Part shown: one piece after another, positions 35,242 to 43,149 of the stretch | Numbering within the stretch: the stretch's first letter is position 1 | Layout: every line of letters begins with the position of its first letter | Source: Phycisphaeraceae bacterium | Lineage (GTDB): Bacteria; Planctomycetota; Phycisphaerae; Phycisphaerales; UBA1924 | Direction: 5' to 3' | NCBI GenBank assembly: GCA_020639235.1 | Contig: JACKHC010000001.1 | Span: 868,001-932,000 of the forward strand | Length of the DNA: 64,000 bases | Made by a program: the position numbers and the translations under genes | The notes under the pieces: generated by a model | The model's input: the letters and a program-made list of their open reading frames with translations, nothing else | The model's database searches: none | Told to the model about the DNA's origin: nothing

Positions 35242-36792
35242 TCATGGTGTCGCCGTATCGTCCTTCGCACGAATCTCCCGGATCGCCGCTTCAAGCATGC
35301 GCCAGATCGCGTGGCCATCGGGCTGGGCGCTCACGCGAACCGCCACGCTCGAGCGCGCTTCCGACACACGCGCCGTGTCCGCCATCACCCGCAATACCTT
35401 CGGCTCGAAGGTCGCAAACGCATCCACAAGATGCATCTCCCCCGCGTACCGCCCATCACCGATGCGCTCAAGCTCGACCCGCACGGGCACGGCGCTGATG
35501 TCCCGATCCCCCGCAAAGGCGCTCATCAGCCCCGTGTAGTACGTCTCTAGAAGCGACTCCACACGATCCATGTCCGGCTCCGCCTCATCGATCGTCATCA
35601 CGAACGCGTACGACCAGAACCCCTCCGCCTCGGGCGTCCGCCATCCCGGCGCGAAACGCAGCGACTCGCTCCCGCTCGGCATGTCCGGCGCAAATCCCGG
35701 TGGGAGTTCGAATGTCTCGGACAGCCAGTTCTCGAGCGAAGCGAACCGCGGCTTCTCCGGCCAAGGCCCCGCCTTCGTCACATGCACCAACGCATCCCCA
35801 TCCAGAAAGAACAGCCCCCCCGAGCACCCGAACCACATCACGCCGTCCCGATCCTGAAAGAACTCCTGCACATGCGAGTGCGCCGGCCGACCGCTGATAA
35901 GCAACTCCGGATCCTCGCGGAACGCCCGGAAAGACTCCCCGTCGTAGCGGCACGCGCCCGCGCCCAGCGTCGAGAACCACAGGTTCCCCGCGCGATCCTC
36001 GTAGATCTCAAAAACCCGATCGTTGCTCAGCCCGTTCGCCTCCGTAAAGGTCGTGAATGTCGCGCCGTCGTAGCGGCTCGCGCCCCCGCCCTCCGTGCCG
36101 ATCCAGATATTCCCGTTCCGATCCGCGCACAGCGACCGCACCATGTTCCCCGCGAGTCCGTCCGCAGCCGTGAAACTCGCAAACGCCGCCCCGTCATACC
36201 GATGCACGCCCTCGCCGTCCGTGCCGAACCAGAGGTTCCCTTCTCCGTCCTCGATCATCGCGAACACCACCCGCGGCGAGAACCGCGACTCCGGATCATC
36301 AACCTCCACACGCGGCAGCGAAAACGCCGCAAACCGCTCCCCCACGAGCCGGCACACGCCCTCGTGCGTCCCAACCCAGATCGTCCCGTTCCTGTCGCAC
36401 ATGATGCTCCACACATCGCCCGCGCTCAGACCGTCATCGACGGTGTAGTTCCTGAACACGCCGCCCGCGTATCGGCTCACGCCCCCGTCCGTAGCGAACC
36501 ACAACGCACCGTCATCGTCCTGCACAATCCCGCGAATCGCGCTCCCGCCCAGTCCATCCTTGACAGTGATGTATGTCAGTTCCGCCCCGTCATACCGCGC
36601 AAGCCCGTCCCCGTTCGTGCCGAACCAGTACACCCCGTCGCGATCCTGGAACACCTCGCGGACATACGCGCTGATCGGCTCATCCGACCCCAGCAGCACC
36701 ATCGGCACCGTGCGCCGACCGTCCTGCGCCGCCGCACACGCGCACATAGAACACATCAGCACCGCCGCCACAACCGCAAATGACATCCGCAA
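35242..36792 (-). CDS. Secreted two-component-regulator-type propeller protein
   Basis: A 516-residue protein with a signal peptide (FAVVAAVLMCSMCACAAA) and seven RegY-propeller blades with the LWFGTDGEGVHRYDG type motif (about residues 40-340). It ends in a 170-residue alpha/beta region that I do not recognise. These propellers usually form the periplasmic sensor of hybrid histidine kinases. Here no membrane helix or kinase domain follows, so it is a stand-alone ligand-binding or surface protein. Confidence 0.85.
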   Translation of the reverse strand: MRMSFAVVAAVLMCSMCACAAAQDGRRTVPMVLLGSDEPISAYVREVFQDRDGVYWFGTNGDGLARYDGAELTYITVKDGLGGSAIRGIVQDDDGALWFATDGGVSRYAGGVFRNYTVDDGLSAGDVWSIMCDRNGTIWVGTHEGVCRLVGERFAAFSLPRVEVDDPESRFSPRVVFAMIEDGEGNLWFGTDGEGVHRYDGAAFASFTAADGLAGNMVRSLCADRNGNIWIGTEGGGASRYDGATFTTFTEANGLSNDRVFEIYEDRAGNLWFSTLGAGACRYDGESFRAFREDPELLISGRPAHSHVQEFFQDRDGVMWFGCSGGLFFLDGDALVHVTKAGPWPEKPRFASLENWLSETFELPPGFAPDMPSGSESLRFAPGWRTPEAEGFWSYAFVMTIDEAEPDMDRVESLLETYYTGLMSAFAGDRDISAVPVRVELERIGDGRYAGEMHLVDAFATFEPKVLRVMADTARVSEARSSVAVRVSAQPDGHAIWRMLEAAIREIRAKDDTATP

Positions 36793-36908
36793 CGATCAAT
36801 CCTCCGCGAGTCAGAGATCCGCGGGTGTAAACCGACCCCGCCGCCAGAAGTTGCCGAATGCGATCGCTCGGGTGCCACCGCTTGTCAGCACGAAGTGATG
36901 CAAGCGGT

Positions 36909-36947
36909 GCTCCCTCACCCGCCGCCAGTGGGGGGGCGGGGGAGGCG
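36909..36947. repeat. Dispersed GC-rich repeat, copy D
   Basis: GCTCCCTCACCCGCCGCCAG, then TG7-C-G5-AGGCG. The last 18 bases equal those of copy C. Intergenic. Confidence 0.6.
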
Positions 36948-36993
36948 TCACGCCATTTGTGACGGAGAGGGCTTTCTCCGCTCTCAGTCCCCG

Positions 36994-37028
36994 TCTCTTC
37001 TCTGTGCTCTCTGTGTGCTCTTGTGGTG
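36994..37028. repeat. 35-nt direct repeat, left copy
   Basis: TCTCTTCTCTGTGCTCTCTG continuing to CTTGTGGTG, identical to 37116-37150. Weaker similarity goes on for about 25 nt after both copies (GTCTT...ATCACGCCG). Confidence 0.75.
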
Positions 37029-37115
37029 AGTCTTGTCTCAATCACGCCGGCGCAGGAGGTGCCACATGGGGGGGGCATGTGTGACGTCGGGGGTCTTCTT
37101 CCCGTTCTGTCCCGA

Positions 37116-37150
37116 TCTCTTCTCTGTGCTCTCTGTGTGCTCTTGTGGTG
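37116..37150. repeat. 35-nt direct repeat, right copy
   Basis: Identical to 36994-37028, 122 nt downstream. It ends just before the stop codon of the TauE gene. Confidence 0.75.
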
Positions 37151-37158
37151 CGTCTTCC

Positions 37159-37965
37159 CTAGATCACGCCGCCCGCCATCGCGAGCCCCACCGCGATCAG
37201 CATCACACCCACGATCACATGCACGCTCCCCAGCGTCACCTTCTCGAGCAGCCGCGCGCCAACGAAACTCCCCACGAACGCCGCAGCACACCCCGCCGCG
37301 ATCAAACCGATCGCATCACGCGTCATCCCAGCCGCGAAGTCCTTCCCGAACGCGCCGCCCACCACCGCCAGCGGCACGAAATACACCACCAACCGCGCCA
37401 CATCCACCAGCGCCGAGCACACGCTCGCCGTGCCCACATACGCGCGCTTGTCCAAACCCGCCTTCACCAGAAACACGCTCCGCAGCGCCCCCTGATGACC
37501 CGACAACCCGCCGAAGAACCCCGACAGCGCACCGCCGACAGGCAGATGCTTCCTATCTAGCGCCCACTTTCTGCTGGCAGGCAGAAAGTCGAACACCGCG
37601 AACCCCGCCACCATCAACCCCACGACAAGTTTCACCGGCGTCACCGCGCACGCCTTCCCCCACAAGCCATACCGCGCGATCACGCCCAGATCGCCGATCA
37701 TCACCAGCACCACCGCGCCGGCGACCGCGCCGATCAGCGCCGGCACCCCGAACCGCACCACCACGCGCTTGTCCGCGTCCCTTCCCACCAGCACCAGTTT
37801 GAACATGTTGTTCGCCAGGTGCACCACCGCAGTCGCGGTCACCGCAACTTCCACCGGAAAGAACACCGCGAACGCCGGCAACAACAGACTCCCCAGCCCA
37901 AAACCGGAAAACAGCGTCAACCCCGCCGCCACCGCCGACACCACAATGACAACCGCATAGTCCAT
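37159..37965 (-). CDS. TauE/SafE-family membrane exporter
   Basis: A 268-residue protein with about eight hydrophobic helices and the TauE/SafE marks: VVSAVAAGLTLFSGFGLGSL with LLLPAFAVFFPVEVAVTATA near the start, and GALSGFFGGLSGHQGALRS in the second half. The family exports sulfite, sulfoacetate or related anions. Substrate unknown here. The start MDYAVVIVV is chosen because the longer frame upstream is Arg/Ser-rich and lies over a repeat. Confidence 0.88.
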   Translation of the reverse strand: MDYAVVIVVSAVAAGLTLFSGFGLGSLLLPAFAVFFPVEVAVTATAVVHLANNMFKLVLVGRDADKRVVVRFGVPALIGAVAGAVVLVMIGDLGVIARYGLWGKACAVTPVKLVVGLMVAGFAVFDFLPASRKWALDRKHLPVGGALSGFFGGLSGHQGALRSVFLVKAGLDKRAYVGTASVCSALVDVARLVVYFVPLAVVGGAFGKDFAAGMTRDAIGLIAAGCAAAFVGSFVGARLLEKVTLGSVHVIVGVMLIAVGLAMAGGVI

Positions 37966-38003
37966 CGCGCGCGAACCATACCAACCCCGCGCTAAGCAAA
38001 GCC

Positions 38004-38058
38004 GTCTCTCCCACTGGGGGGTGAGGGAGAGGGTGGTCGCGCACCGACCGGGTGAGGG
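38004..38058. repeat. Dispersed GC-rich repeat, copy B
   Basis: TCTCTCCCACTGGGGGGTGA followed by GGGAGAGGGTGGTC and GACCGGGTGAGGG. It shares the same right half as copy A. It sits in the divergent gap between the TauE gene and the zinc-ribbon gene. Confidence 0.6.
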
Positions 38059-38121
38059 CAATCTCGAACGAGCCCGAACGGGGGGGCGCGAGCGAGGGGC
38101 CGCTCCCAATACACTCCCCCC

Positions 38122-38877
38122 ATGCGCCGTCGCCGCCGCATCCTGCGCCTCGTCATCCTTTCGCTCATCCTCGCTCACTTGACCACATGGGCCGTCGCGT
38201 GGGGAGTCGCGTACGACTCCCCGCCGACGAAACCAGTCTCAATCGATCTTGCACTTGTCGACTCGTGCCGAACATCAGTCTTTCGCCAGTTCTTGGTGTT
38301 CGGAGAGGTGCATGGCAACTTCACCGATCAGATCATCGATGAACTGCGTCATGCGCCTGATCTGCATCGAGGTGAGCGTTGGGGCAGCACAACCAACTCG
38401 TGGTCAAGTAAGTTCAAATCCCAAGTGCTGAGCACAAAGCACGGCGCGCGTGCCGAAGTGGCGGCATACAACGAACACGCCGTCGGGTGGCCTCGCTTGT
38501 CGCACTGGCAATGGGCCAACGACAAATACGGCAGTTGGGACACGCAATGGGACGTGCAGGGCGGAATAGAACTCCCTGTTGATAAACGCGAATGGATGCC
38601 GACTCCCTTCCGCGCCCTGCCCTACCTCCCCATCTACCGCGGCCTCATCATCAACACACTCTTCTACTCACTCTTCTGGCTCCCGCTCCTCTTCCTCTCA
38701 TCACGCACCGCCCGCGCACTCAAGAACAGCGCCCGCATCTCCCGCGGCCAATGCCCCAACTGCAAGTACGACCTCAAAGGAATCACCCACTCCACCTGCC
38801 CCGAATGCGGCACGACATCTTCTGCTCCCTCTCCCAACGGGGGGGCGGGGAGAGGATGTCTTGGGGGGGCGAAGTGA
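38122..38877 (+). CDS. Membrane protein with zinc ribbon, unknown function
   Basis: A 251-residue protein: a basic N-terminus, helix about 8-30, a soluble domain (about 35-170, with WPRLSHWQWANDKYG), a second helix at about 173-198, then a cytoplasmic zinc ribbon CPNCKYDLKG...CPECG. The same ribbon ends the carrier at 31671. The last about 18 codons lie inside a copy of the dispersed GC-rich repeat, giving a Gly-rich tail, so the original stop was probably earlier. No family recognised for the soluble domain. Confidence 0.7.
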   Translation: MRRRRRILRLVILSLILAHLTTWAVAWGVAYDSPPTKPVSIDLALVDSCRTSVFRQFLVFGEVHGNFTDQIIDELRHAPDLHRGERWGSTTNSWSSKFKSQVLSTKHGARAEVAAYNEHAVGWPRLSHWQWANDKYGSWDTQWDVQGGIELPVDKREWMPTPFRALPYLPIYRGLIINTLFYSLFWLPLLFLSSRTARALKNSARISRGQCPNCKYDLKGITHSTCPECGTTSSAPSPNGGAGRGCLGGAK

Positions 38878-38890
38878 CAGGTGAGGGGTT
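38824..38890. repeat. Dispersed GC-rich repeat, copy E, overlapping a gene end
   Basis: GCTCCCTCTCCCAACGGGGG leads to GCGGGGAGAGG and ends TGACAGGTGAGGGGTTCT, matching copy A at both ends. It contains the stop codon of the 38122 gene. Confidence 0.6.
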
Positions 38891-39141
38891 CTGAAGTTCC
38901 CGTTTGTGCTTTGTGTTTTGTGCTTTGTGCTTTATATTGCCCCCTGATGACACCCACTGCCTGATCAAACCCCGTCGCGCACCGCTGCAACCCAACCGCA
39001 GCACACGCCGCCGCGCCAGTCTGGATGCGCCGCAGCGTCATGGTGATTCCCACGCGCCGGGTGATCAGACCCCCCAGAACATCAAAGTTCAGGTTCGATC
39101 CGGGTTGCCGACTCCGCGCGCCCGCAAGGGTTCACCATCAC

Positions 39142-39495
39142 ATGTCAAGAAAGTCACGACGCGAAACCAACGCGTTCACATGCATCCATTGCCGCAACAC
39201 CGTAGACCCCGACTCCTTCGGCACCAAACACCGCAACCACTGCCCATTCTGCCTCTGGTCCCGTCATGTCGACGACGAACCGGGCGACCGCCGCTGCGCC
39301 TGCCGATCACCCATGGAACCCATGGCCATCGCCGTCCGCGAAGACGGCGAATGGGCCATCATCCACCGCTGCACCGGCTGCTCCACACTCCGCACCAACC
39401 GAATCGCCGGCGACGACCGCGAACTCCCCCTCCTCGTCCTCGCGCTCAAACCCATCTCCAACCCGCCATTCCCCATCCACATGCTCTCGCCGTAG
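39142..39495 (+). CDS. RNHCP-domain protein
   Basis: A 117-residue Cys-rich protein. FTCIHCRNTV and RNHCPFCLWSRHVD give the CxxC...RNHCPxCLWSxHVD pattern that names the RNHCP domain, followed by CACRSPMEPMAI and HRCTGCSTLRTNRIAGDD. It probably binds zinc and perhaps nucleic acid; no member's role is known to me. A 264-nt gap before it has an AT-richer stretch (TTTGTGCTTTG repeats, 38908-38940). Confidence 0.88.
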   Translation: MSRKSRRETNAFTCIHCRNTVDPDSFGTKHRNHCPFCLWSRHVDDEPGDRRCACRSPMEPMAIAVREDGEWAIIHRCTGCSTLRTNRIAGDDRELPLLVLALKPISNPPFPIHMLSP

Positions 39496-39499
39496 TACC

Positions 39500-41000
39500 C
39501 TCTCCCAATGCCCACACTGATCTGCGTGCCCATCATGGTCGAGAACCCGCACGAAGCCCTCGACGATGCCATGCTCGCACGCGCTAAGAGCGCGGAACTC
39601 GTTGAGTATCGCGTTGACTCGCTCTTCAAGGGAGATATAGACAGCACGAGCGCGGTCGATCTGCTCGTCGCCGAGTCGCCCCTGCCCTGCATCATAACAT
39701 GTCGGCCGGCATGGGAGGGGGGCCAATATGAAGGGAGCGAGGAAGCGCGCCTCGCGCTCTTCGAGCGCCTGGTTTCACTCGACCACCCCCCCCGGTACAT
39801 CGACATCGAACTCTCCGCGATCGAGCGCACGCCCGGGTTCCTCGATCGGGTCGTCGCCGCGCGCACAAATCGCCAGGGCGGCCAAAACTCGGGCCCCACA
39901 CTCTTGATTTCCGTGCACGATTTCGCGCAAAGACCCGCAGATCTCTACAAGACGATGTCAAAGCTGCGCAGTTCTGACACGGGCCGCGTCCATAAGCTCG
40001 CCTGGCGCGCGCGCAGTCTGCGTGACAACCTTGAGCTCTTCGAGCTCCTCCGTGAGCGCGACAGACCCACCATCGCGCTCGGGATGGGCGAGTTCGGCCT
40101 CATGTCCCGCGTCCTCGCCCCCAAGTTCAACGCCTTCCTCACCTTCGCCTCCCTCCGCGACGACTCGGCCACGGCCCCGGGCCAGCCGACGCTCGAAGAA
40201 CTGCTGAATCTGTACCGATTCCGCTCAATTAACGCCAAAACCCGCGTGTTCGGCGTCATCGGGTGGCCCGTGGCGCAGTCGCGCTCGCCCCACATCCACA
40301 ACGCCGCGTTCGAAGCAATCGAAGAAAACGCGGTCTACCTGCCGCTGCCGGTGATCGAGGGATGGGAGTCGTTCAAAGCCACCCTCGGCGCGCTGCTGGA
40401 CGATCCGCACCTCGATTTCGCCGGTTGTTCCGTGACAATTCCGCACAAGGAGCACCTGCTGCGGTTCGCGCAGGAAGACCGGTCGCGCGACTGGGCGATC
40501 GATCCGATCGCGCAGCGGATCGGCGCAGCGAACACGCTGGTGGTGCGCACCAGAAAGAGTGGCGGGCGGGGGGAGTGTTCGGTGCACAACACCGATGCGG
40601 AGGGGATTCTCGCGCCGCTGCGCGCACGGCTGGACACGCTGGAGGGTGTACGCATCGGGATTATCGGCGCGGGCGGCGCGGCCCGCGCCGCGGCGGTATC
40701 GCTCGCCGACGCCGGCGCGACCATCCTGATCCACAACCGCTCGCGCGATCGCGCCGAGTCACTGGCCGCCCACATCAACGCGCTACTCGGCCCGCACGAG
40801 GGTTCGGCGAGCGTGGCCCATCAGGGGGACCTCGCCTCGTGCCGCGTGCTCATTAACGCGACGCCCGTCGGCATGGCGGGGGGCGCCGGGGGCGATGAAG
40901 ACGGCGCGATGGCGATCGACGCGGCGACGCTCGATTCACTGGGGAAAGACGCGATCGTGTTCGACACGGTCTACAACCCCGCCGAAACGGCGCTGTTGCG
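39500..41000. other. GC-skew switch point
   Basis: By eye count on sample lines, the plus strand has more C than G before this zone, even opposite minus-strand genes (line 30661: about 27 C, 12 G; line 20101: 33 C, 14 G). After it G exceeds C on both gene orientations (line 41641: 25 G, 12 C; line 46561: 29 G, 15 C). The exact point was not computed. Confidence 0.6.
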
Positions 41001-41145
41001 CGGTGCCGGTGAGCGTGGGCTAACAACGATCGGTGGAAGGGAGATGTTCATCGCGCAGGCGGCGTTGCAGTTCCGCCTGTGGACGGGGCGGGGGGCGCCG
41101 GTGTCGCTGATGTCACGGATTCTTGACGAAACCACCGGCGGTTAG
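39508..41145 (+). CDS. aroDE: Bifunctional 3-dehydroquinate dehydratase / shikimate dehydrogenase
   Basis: A 545-residue fusion for steps 3 and 4 of the shikimate pathway. Residues 1-235 are a type I dehydroquinase with EYRVDSL (Glu/Arg), CRPAWEGG, His137 in SVHDF and the Schiff-base Lys163 in VHKLAWRA. Residues 247-545 are shikimate dehydrogenase: VIGWPVAQSRSPHIHNAAF, catalytic Lys314 in TIPHKEHLL, and the NADP site IIGAGGAARAA. The fusion is standard in plants and known in some bacteria including planctomycetes. Base composition of the strand changes inside this gene. Confidence 0.95.
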   Translation: MPTLICVPIMVENPHEALDDAMLARAKSAELVEYRVDSLFKGDIDSTSAVDLLVAESPLPCIITCRPAWEGGQYEGSEEARLALFERLVSLDHPPRYIDIELSAIERTPGFLDRVVAARTNRQGGQNSGPTLLISVHDFAQRPADLYKTMSKLRSSDTGRVHKLAWRARSLRDNLELFELLRERDRPTIALGMGEFGLMSRVLAPKFNAFLTFASLRDDSATAPGQPTLEELLNLYRFRSINAKTRVFGVIGWPVAQSRSPHIHNAAFEAIEENAVYLPLPVIEGWESFKATLGALLDDPHLDFAGCSVTIPHKEHLLRFAQEDRSRDWAIDPIAQRIGAANTLVVRTRKSGGRGECSVHNTDAEGILAPLRARLDTLEGVRIGIIGAGGAARAAAVSLADAGATILIHNRSRDRAESLAAHINALLGPHEGSASVAHQGDLASCRVLINATPVGMAGGAGGDEDGAMAIDAATLDSLGKDAIVFDTVYNPAETALLRGAGERGLTTIGGREMFIAQAALQFRLWTGRGAPVSLMSRILDETTGG

Positions 41146-41164
41146 GTGCGTACAAATATGCGTC

Positions 41165-41503
41165 ATGCTGCACCGTCCGATTCTCTATCCGAGGATCTAC
41201 CCGTGGTATCTGCTGCTGGCGTCGCTCGATGTCATGCTCACCTGGGTCGTTCTCAGCATGGGGGGTGTGGAGCTCAACACCGTCGCGGCGTGGGTGATCG
41301 ACCGTCATGATGTGACGGGGATGGTGATGCTCAAGTTCGCGACGGTTCTCTTCGTGTTGTGCGCGTGCGAGCGGATCGGGTACGAGAAGGACAATGTCGG
41401 GCGGCGGCTGGCGACCTTCGCGGTGCTCATCAACTGCGTGCCGGTGGTGATGGCGGTGTCGCAGCTGGGCGTGTACTACGGCCCGTTCGCACGGGCGTGG
41501 TGA
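41165..41503 (+). CDS. Small membrane protein (DUF5658-like)
   Basis: A 112-residue protein with about three helices: YLLLASLDVMLTWVVLSMGG, GMVMLKFATVLFVLCACE and RRLATFAVLINCVPVVMAVS. The pattern of Asp-containing first helix followed by ELNT resembles DUF5658 proteins; function unknown. It begins 19 nt after aroDE and may be co-transcribed. Confidence 0.7.
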   Translation: MLHRPILYPRIYPWYLLLASLDVMLTWVVLSMGGVELNTVAAWVIDRHDVTGMVMLKFATVLFVLCACERIGYEKDNVGRRLATFAVLINCVPVVMAVSQLGVYYGPFARAW

Positions 41504-41611
41504 GTACGGGGAAGGCATCAGACAATGGGAAACCCTGACGGGGTACTCGTTTGCGCTTCGTGCTCGCAATGACAATCGCCGACGAGCGGTGGCGCCCGGC
41601 GCGGGCGTGCC

Positions 41612-42133
41612 TCAGAAATCGACCTGGATGCCGCTGGTCTGGAGGAGTGTGCGGAAGGTCTCGGAGAACACGAAGTTGTGTTCCGGGAAGCCCATGCCGG
41701 ACATGTTTTTGTCGATGTGGGAGAAGATGAGGTCGATGCGCCCGATTCTCTGGGGTTTGCCGCCGGCGGTGTGGTCGATGAGTTCGACGGTGCCGTTGAC
41801 CGAGGCGCCGGACTCGTCCATTCGTTCGATTTCGGCGGTGTATTTGAGTGTGTGCCCGGGGCCGGCCTCGCGCTCGAGTTCGACCTTGCTCACCTTGGCG
41901 AGGACGACTTTCTCGCGGAACTGGTTGGCGTGCCCGACGAGGATGCCGCCCGACTGGGCCATGCCCTCGATGATGAGCGAGGCGGGCATGACGGGCATGG
42001 CGCGCAGTGATCGTTCGGGTTCGGCGACGAAATGATCGTGGATGTGGTCCTCGGAGAGGGACACATGCTTGATCGCGACGAGTCGACGACCCGTCTCGAG
42101 TTCCAGTACTCGATCAATCCAGACCCAGCGCAT
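41612..42133 (-). CDS. FabZ-like 3-hydroxyacyl-ACP dehydratase with insertion
   Basis: A 173-residue hotdog-fold protein. The active-site His34 (IHDHF) and Glu56 (LIIEGMAQSGG) are present but 22 residues apart instead of 14, because AEPERSLR or so is inserted between HF and PVMP. It also has a longer C-terminus (FSHIDKNMSGMGFPEHNFVF). It forms a set with an unusual ACP and a more normal FabZ upstream on the same strand, so it probably serves a special acyl chain rather than general fatty-acid synthesis. Confidence 0.85.
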   Translation of the reverse strand: MRWVWIDRVLELETGRRLVAIKHVSLSEDHIHDHFVAEPERSLRAMPVMPASLIIEGMAQSGGILVGHANQFREKVVLAKVSKVELEREAGPGHTLKYTAEIERMDESGASVNGTVELIDHTAGGKPQRIGRIDLIFSHIDKNMSGMGFPEHNFVFSETFRTLLQTSGIQVDF

Positions 42134-42173
42134 CTACAGAACCTTCATCAGAGCGTTTGGCCCACCCGGGCGT

Positions 42174-42566
42174 TCACGCGTTGGCGGTCTGGAGTTTCCG
42201 CTCCACGAAGCTCACCAGAGCGTCGACCGTGAAGGTCTCGGCGATTCTGGAGATCTGCGGGTCGCTCTCGAGTTTGGAGAAGTCCACGTGCGGGAGTTTC
42301 TCCTTGATCGCGGTGAGCCCTTCGGGTGTGAGTTTGCCGTCCTTGATGAAATCGGGATTGGAGGCGGCGTTGTCGGGGAAGAGTTCGCCCTGACCGATCT
42401 TGAAGTCGAACTCCTGTTCGAGTTTGAAGGTGATGTCGAGGAAGTCGATGGACTCGGCCCCGAGGTCCTTGGTGAGGCGGGCGTCTGCCGTGACCTCGTC
42501 GTCGTCGACGCCCAGGGCGTCGATGAGCACCTCTTGCACCTTGGAATAGATTTCATCTCGCGTCAT
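42174..42566 (-). CDS. Long acyl carrier protein
   Basis: A 130-residue ACP, about 50 residues longer than acpP. The carrier site is Ser39 in DLGAESIDFLDI. After the usual helix II comes an extra region (FPDNAASNPDFIKDGKLTPE and LPHVDFSKLE) before the final helix. Lies 40 nt before the FabZ-like gene and 102 nt after the second one. Likely a dedicated carrier for this three-gene set. Confidence 0.88.
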   Translation of the reverse strand: MTRDEIYSKVQEVLIDALGVDDDEVTADARLTKDLGAESIDFLDITFKLEQEFDFKIGQGELFPDNAASNPDFIKDGKLTPEGLTAIKEKLPHVDFSKLESDPQISRIAETFTVDALVSFVERKLQTANA

Positions 42567-42668
42567 CAGGGAACATCCTCTTTTCCCGGGGCCGCCGCAC
42601 CGGCTCGGCCCTCGTCTCGGGTCAACTTGGCATCTTCGCCCAATCCCCGCCGCCCGGCAAACGGGCCC

Positions 42669-43091
42669 TCACAGGCGGGCGGGGCGCATGACGAATCGCC
42701 CCGCGACACTCATCGGCCCGTCCCCGTTGCCCTCGCCATTGGCCACACCCGCGGGCCTGATCACTCGTCCCGAGCCCTTGAGCGTGACCGATCCGTCATC
42801 GGAGCGCGAGACGACCTCGACCTCGACGCGGAGGCCGTCGCCGGGCTTGACGAAGTTGCCATATTTCATCGCCCGTACGCCGCCGAGCACGAATCGCTTG
42901 CCGGCGGGGTCGGTCTGGGCGAGGAGGTGGCGGCCGGCCTGGATGAGCGTTTCGATCATGAGGACGCCGGGCATGACCGGGAAGGAGGGGAAGTGGTCCT
43001 GGAGGTATTCCTCGCCCGCGGTGATGTTCTTCACCGCGACGATGTGGTCGGGAGAGACCTCGAGGACTTGATCGATGAGACAGAATCGCAT
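42669..43091 (-). CDS. FabZ-like 3-hydroxyacyl-ACP dehydratase
   Basis: A 140-residue hotdog protein with His33 (LQDHFPSFPVMPG) and Glu47 (LMIETLIQAG), 14 apart as in FabZ. It starts MRFCLIDQVLEV, like its neighbour's MRWVWIDRVLEL, so the two are paralogs. First gene of the fabZ-acp-fabZ set on the minus strand. The longer open frame upstream overlaps the divergent zinc-ribbon gene and is rejected. Confidence 0.9.
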   Translation of the reverse strand: MRFCLIDQVLEVSPDHIVAVKNITAGEEYLQDHFPSFPVMPGVLMIETLIQAGRHLLAQTDPAGKRFVLGGVRAMKYGNFVKPGDGLRVEVEVVSRSDDGSVTLKGSGRVIRPAGVANGEGNGDGPMSVAGRFVMRPARL

Positions 43092-43149
43092 GACACCAGC
43101 GTAGCGTGGTTGGCGGGAACGCTGCGCCGGCTCGCCCGTAGTATTGGGC

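Larger units (their letters stand above)
36793..37158. other. 366-nt intergenic region with two repeat types
   Basis: No credible gene is seen. It holds copy D of the GC-rich repeat and two copies of a 35-nt pyrimidine/GT direct repeat. The start of the propeller gene faces into it, so a minus-strand promoter must lie near its left end, but no clear boxes were found. Confidence 0.6.

Noticed and set aside
39090..39120. GGTTCGATCC, another T-loop look-alike before the RNHCP gene
   Set aside because: No matching T stem or cloverleaf around it.
39500..41200. Replication origin with DnaA boxes
   Set aside because: The skew change fits an origin, but I found no TTATNCACA-type boxes, AT-rich unwinding region or dnaA/dnaN; kept only as a skew finding.
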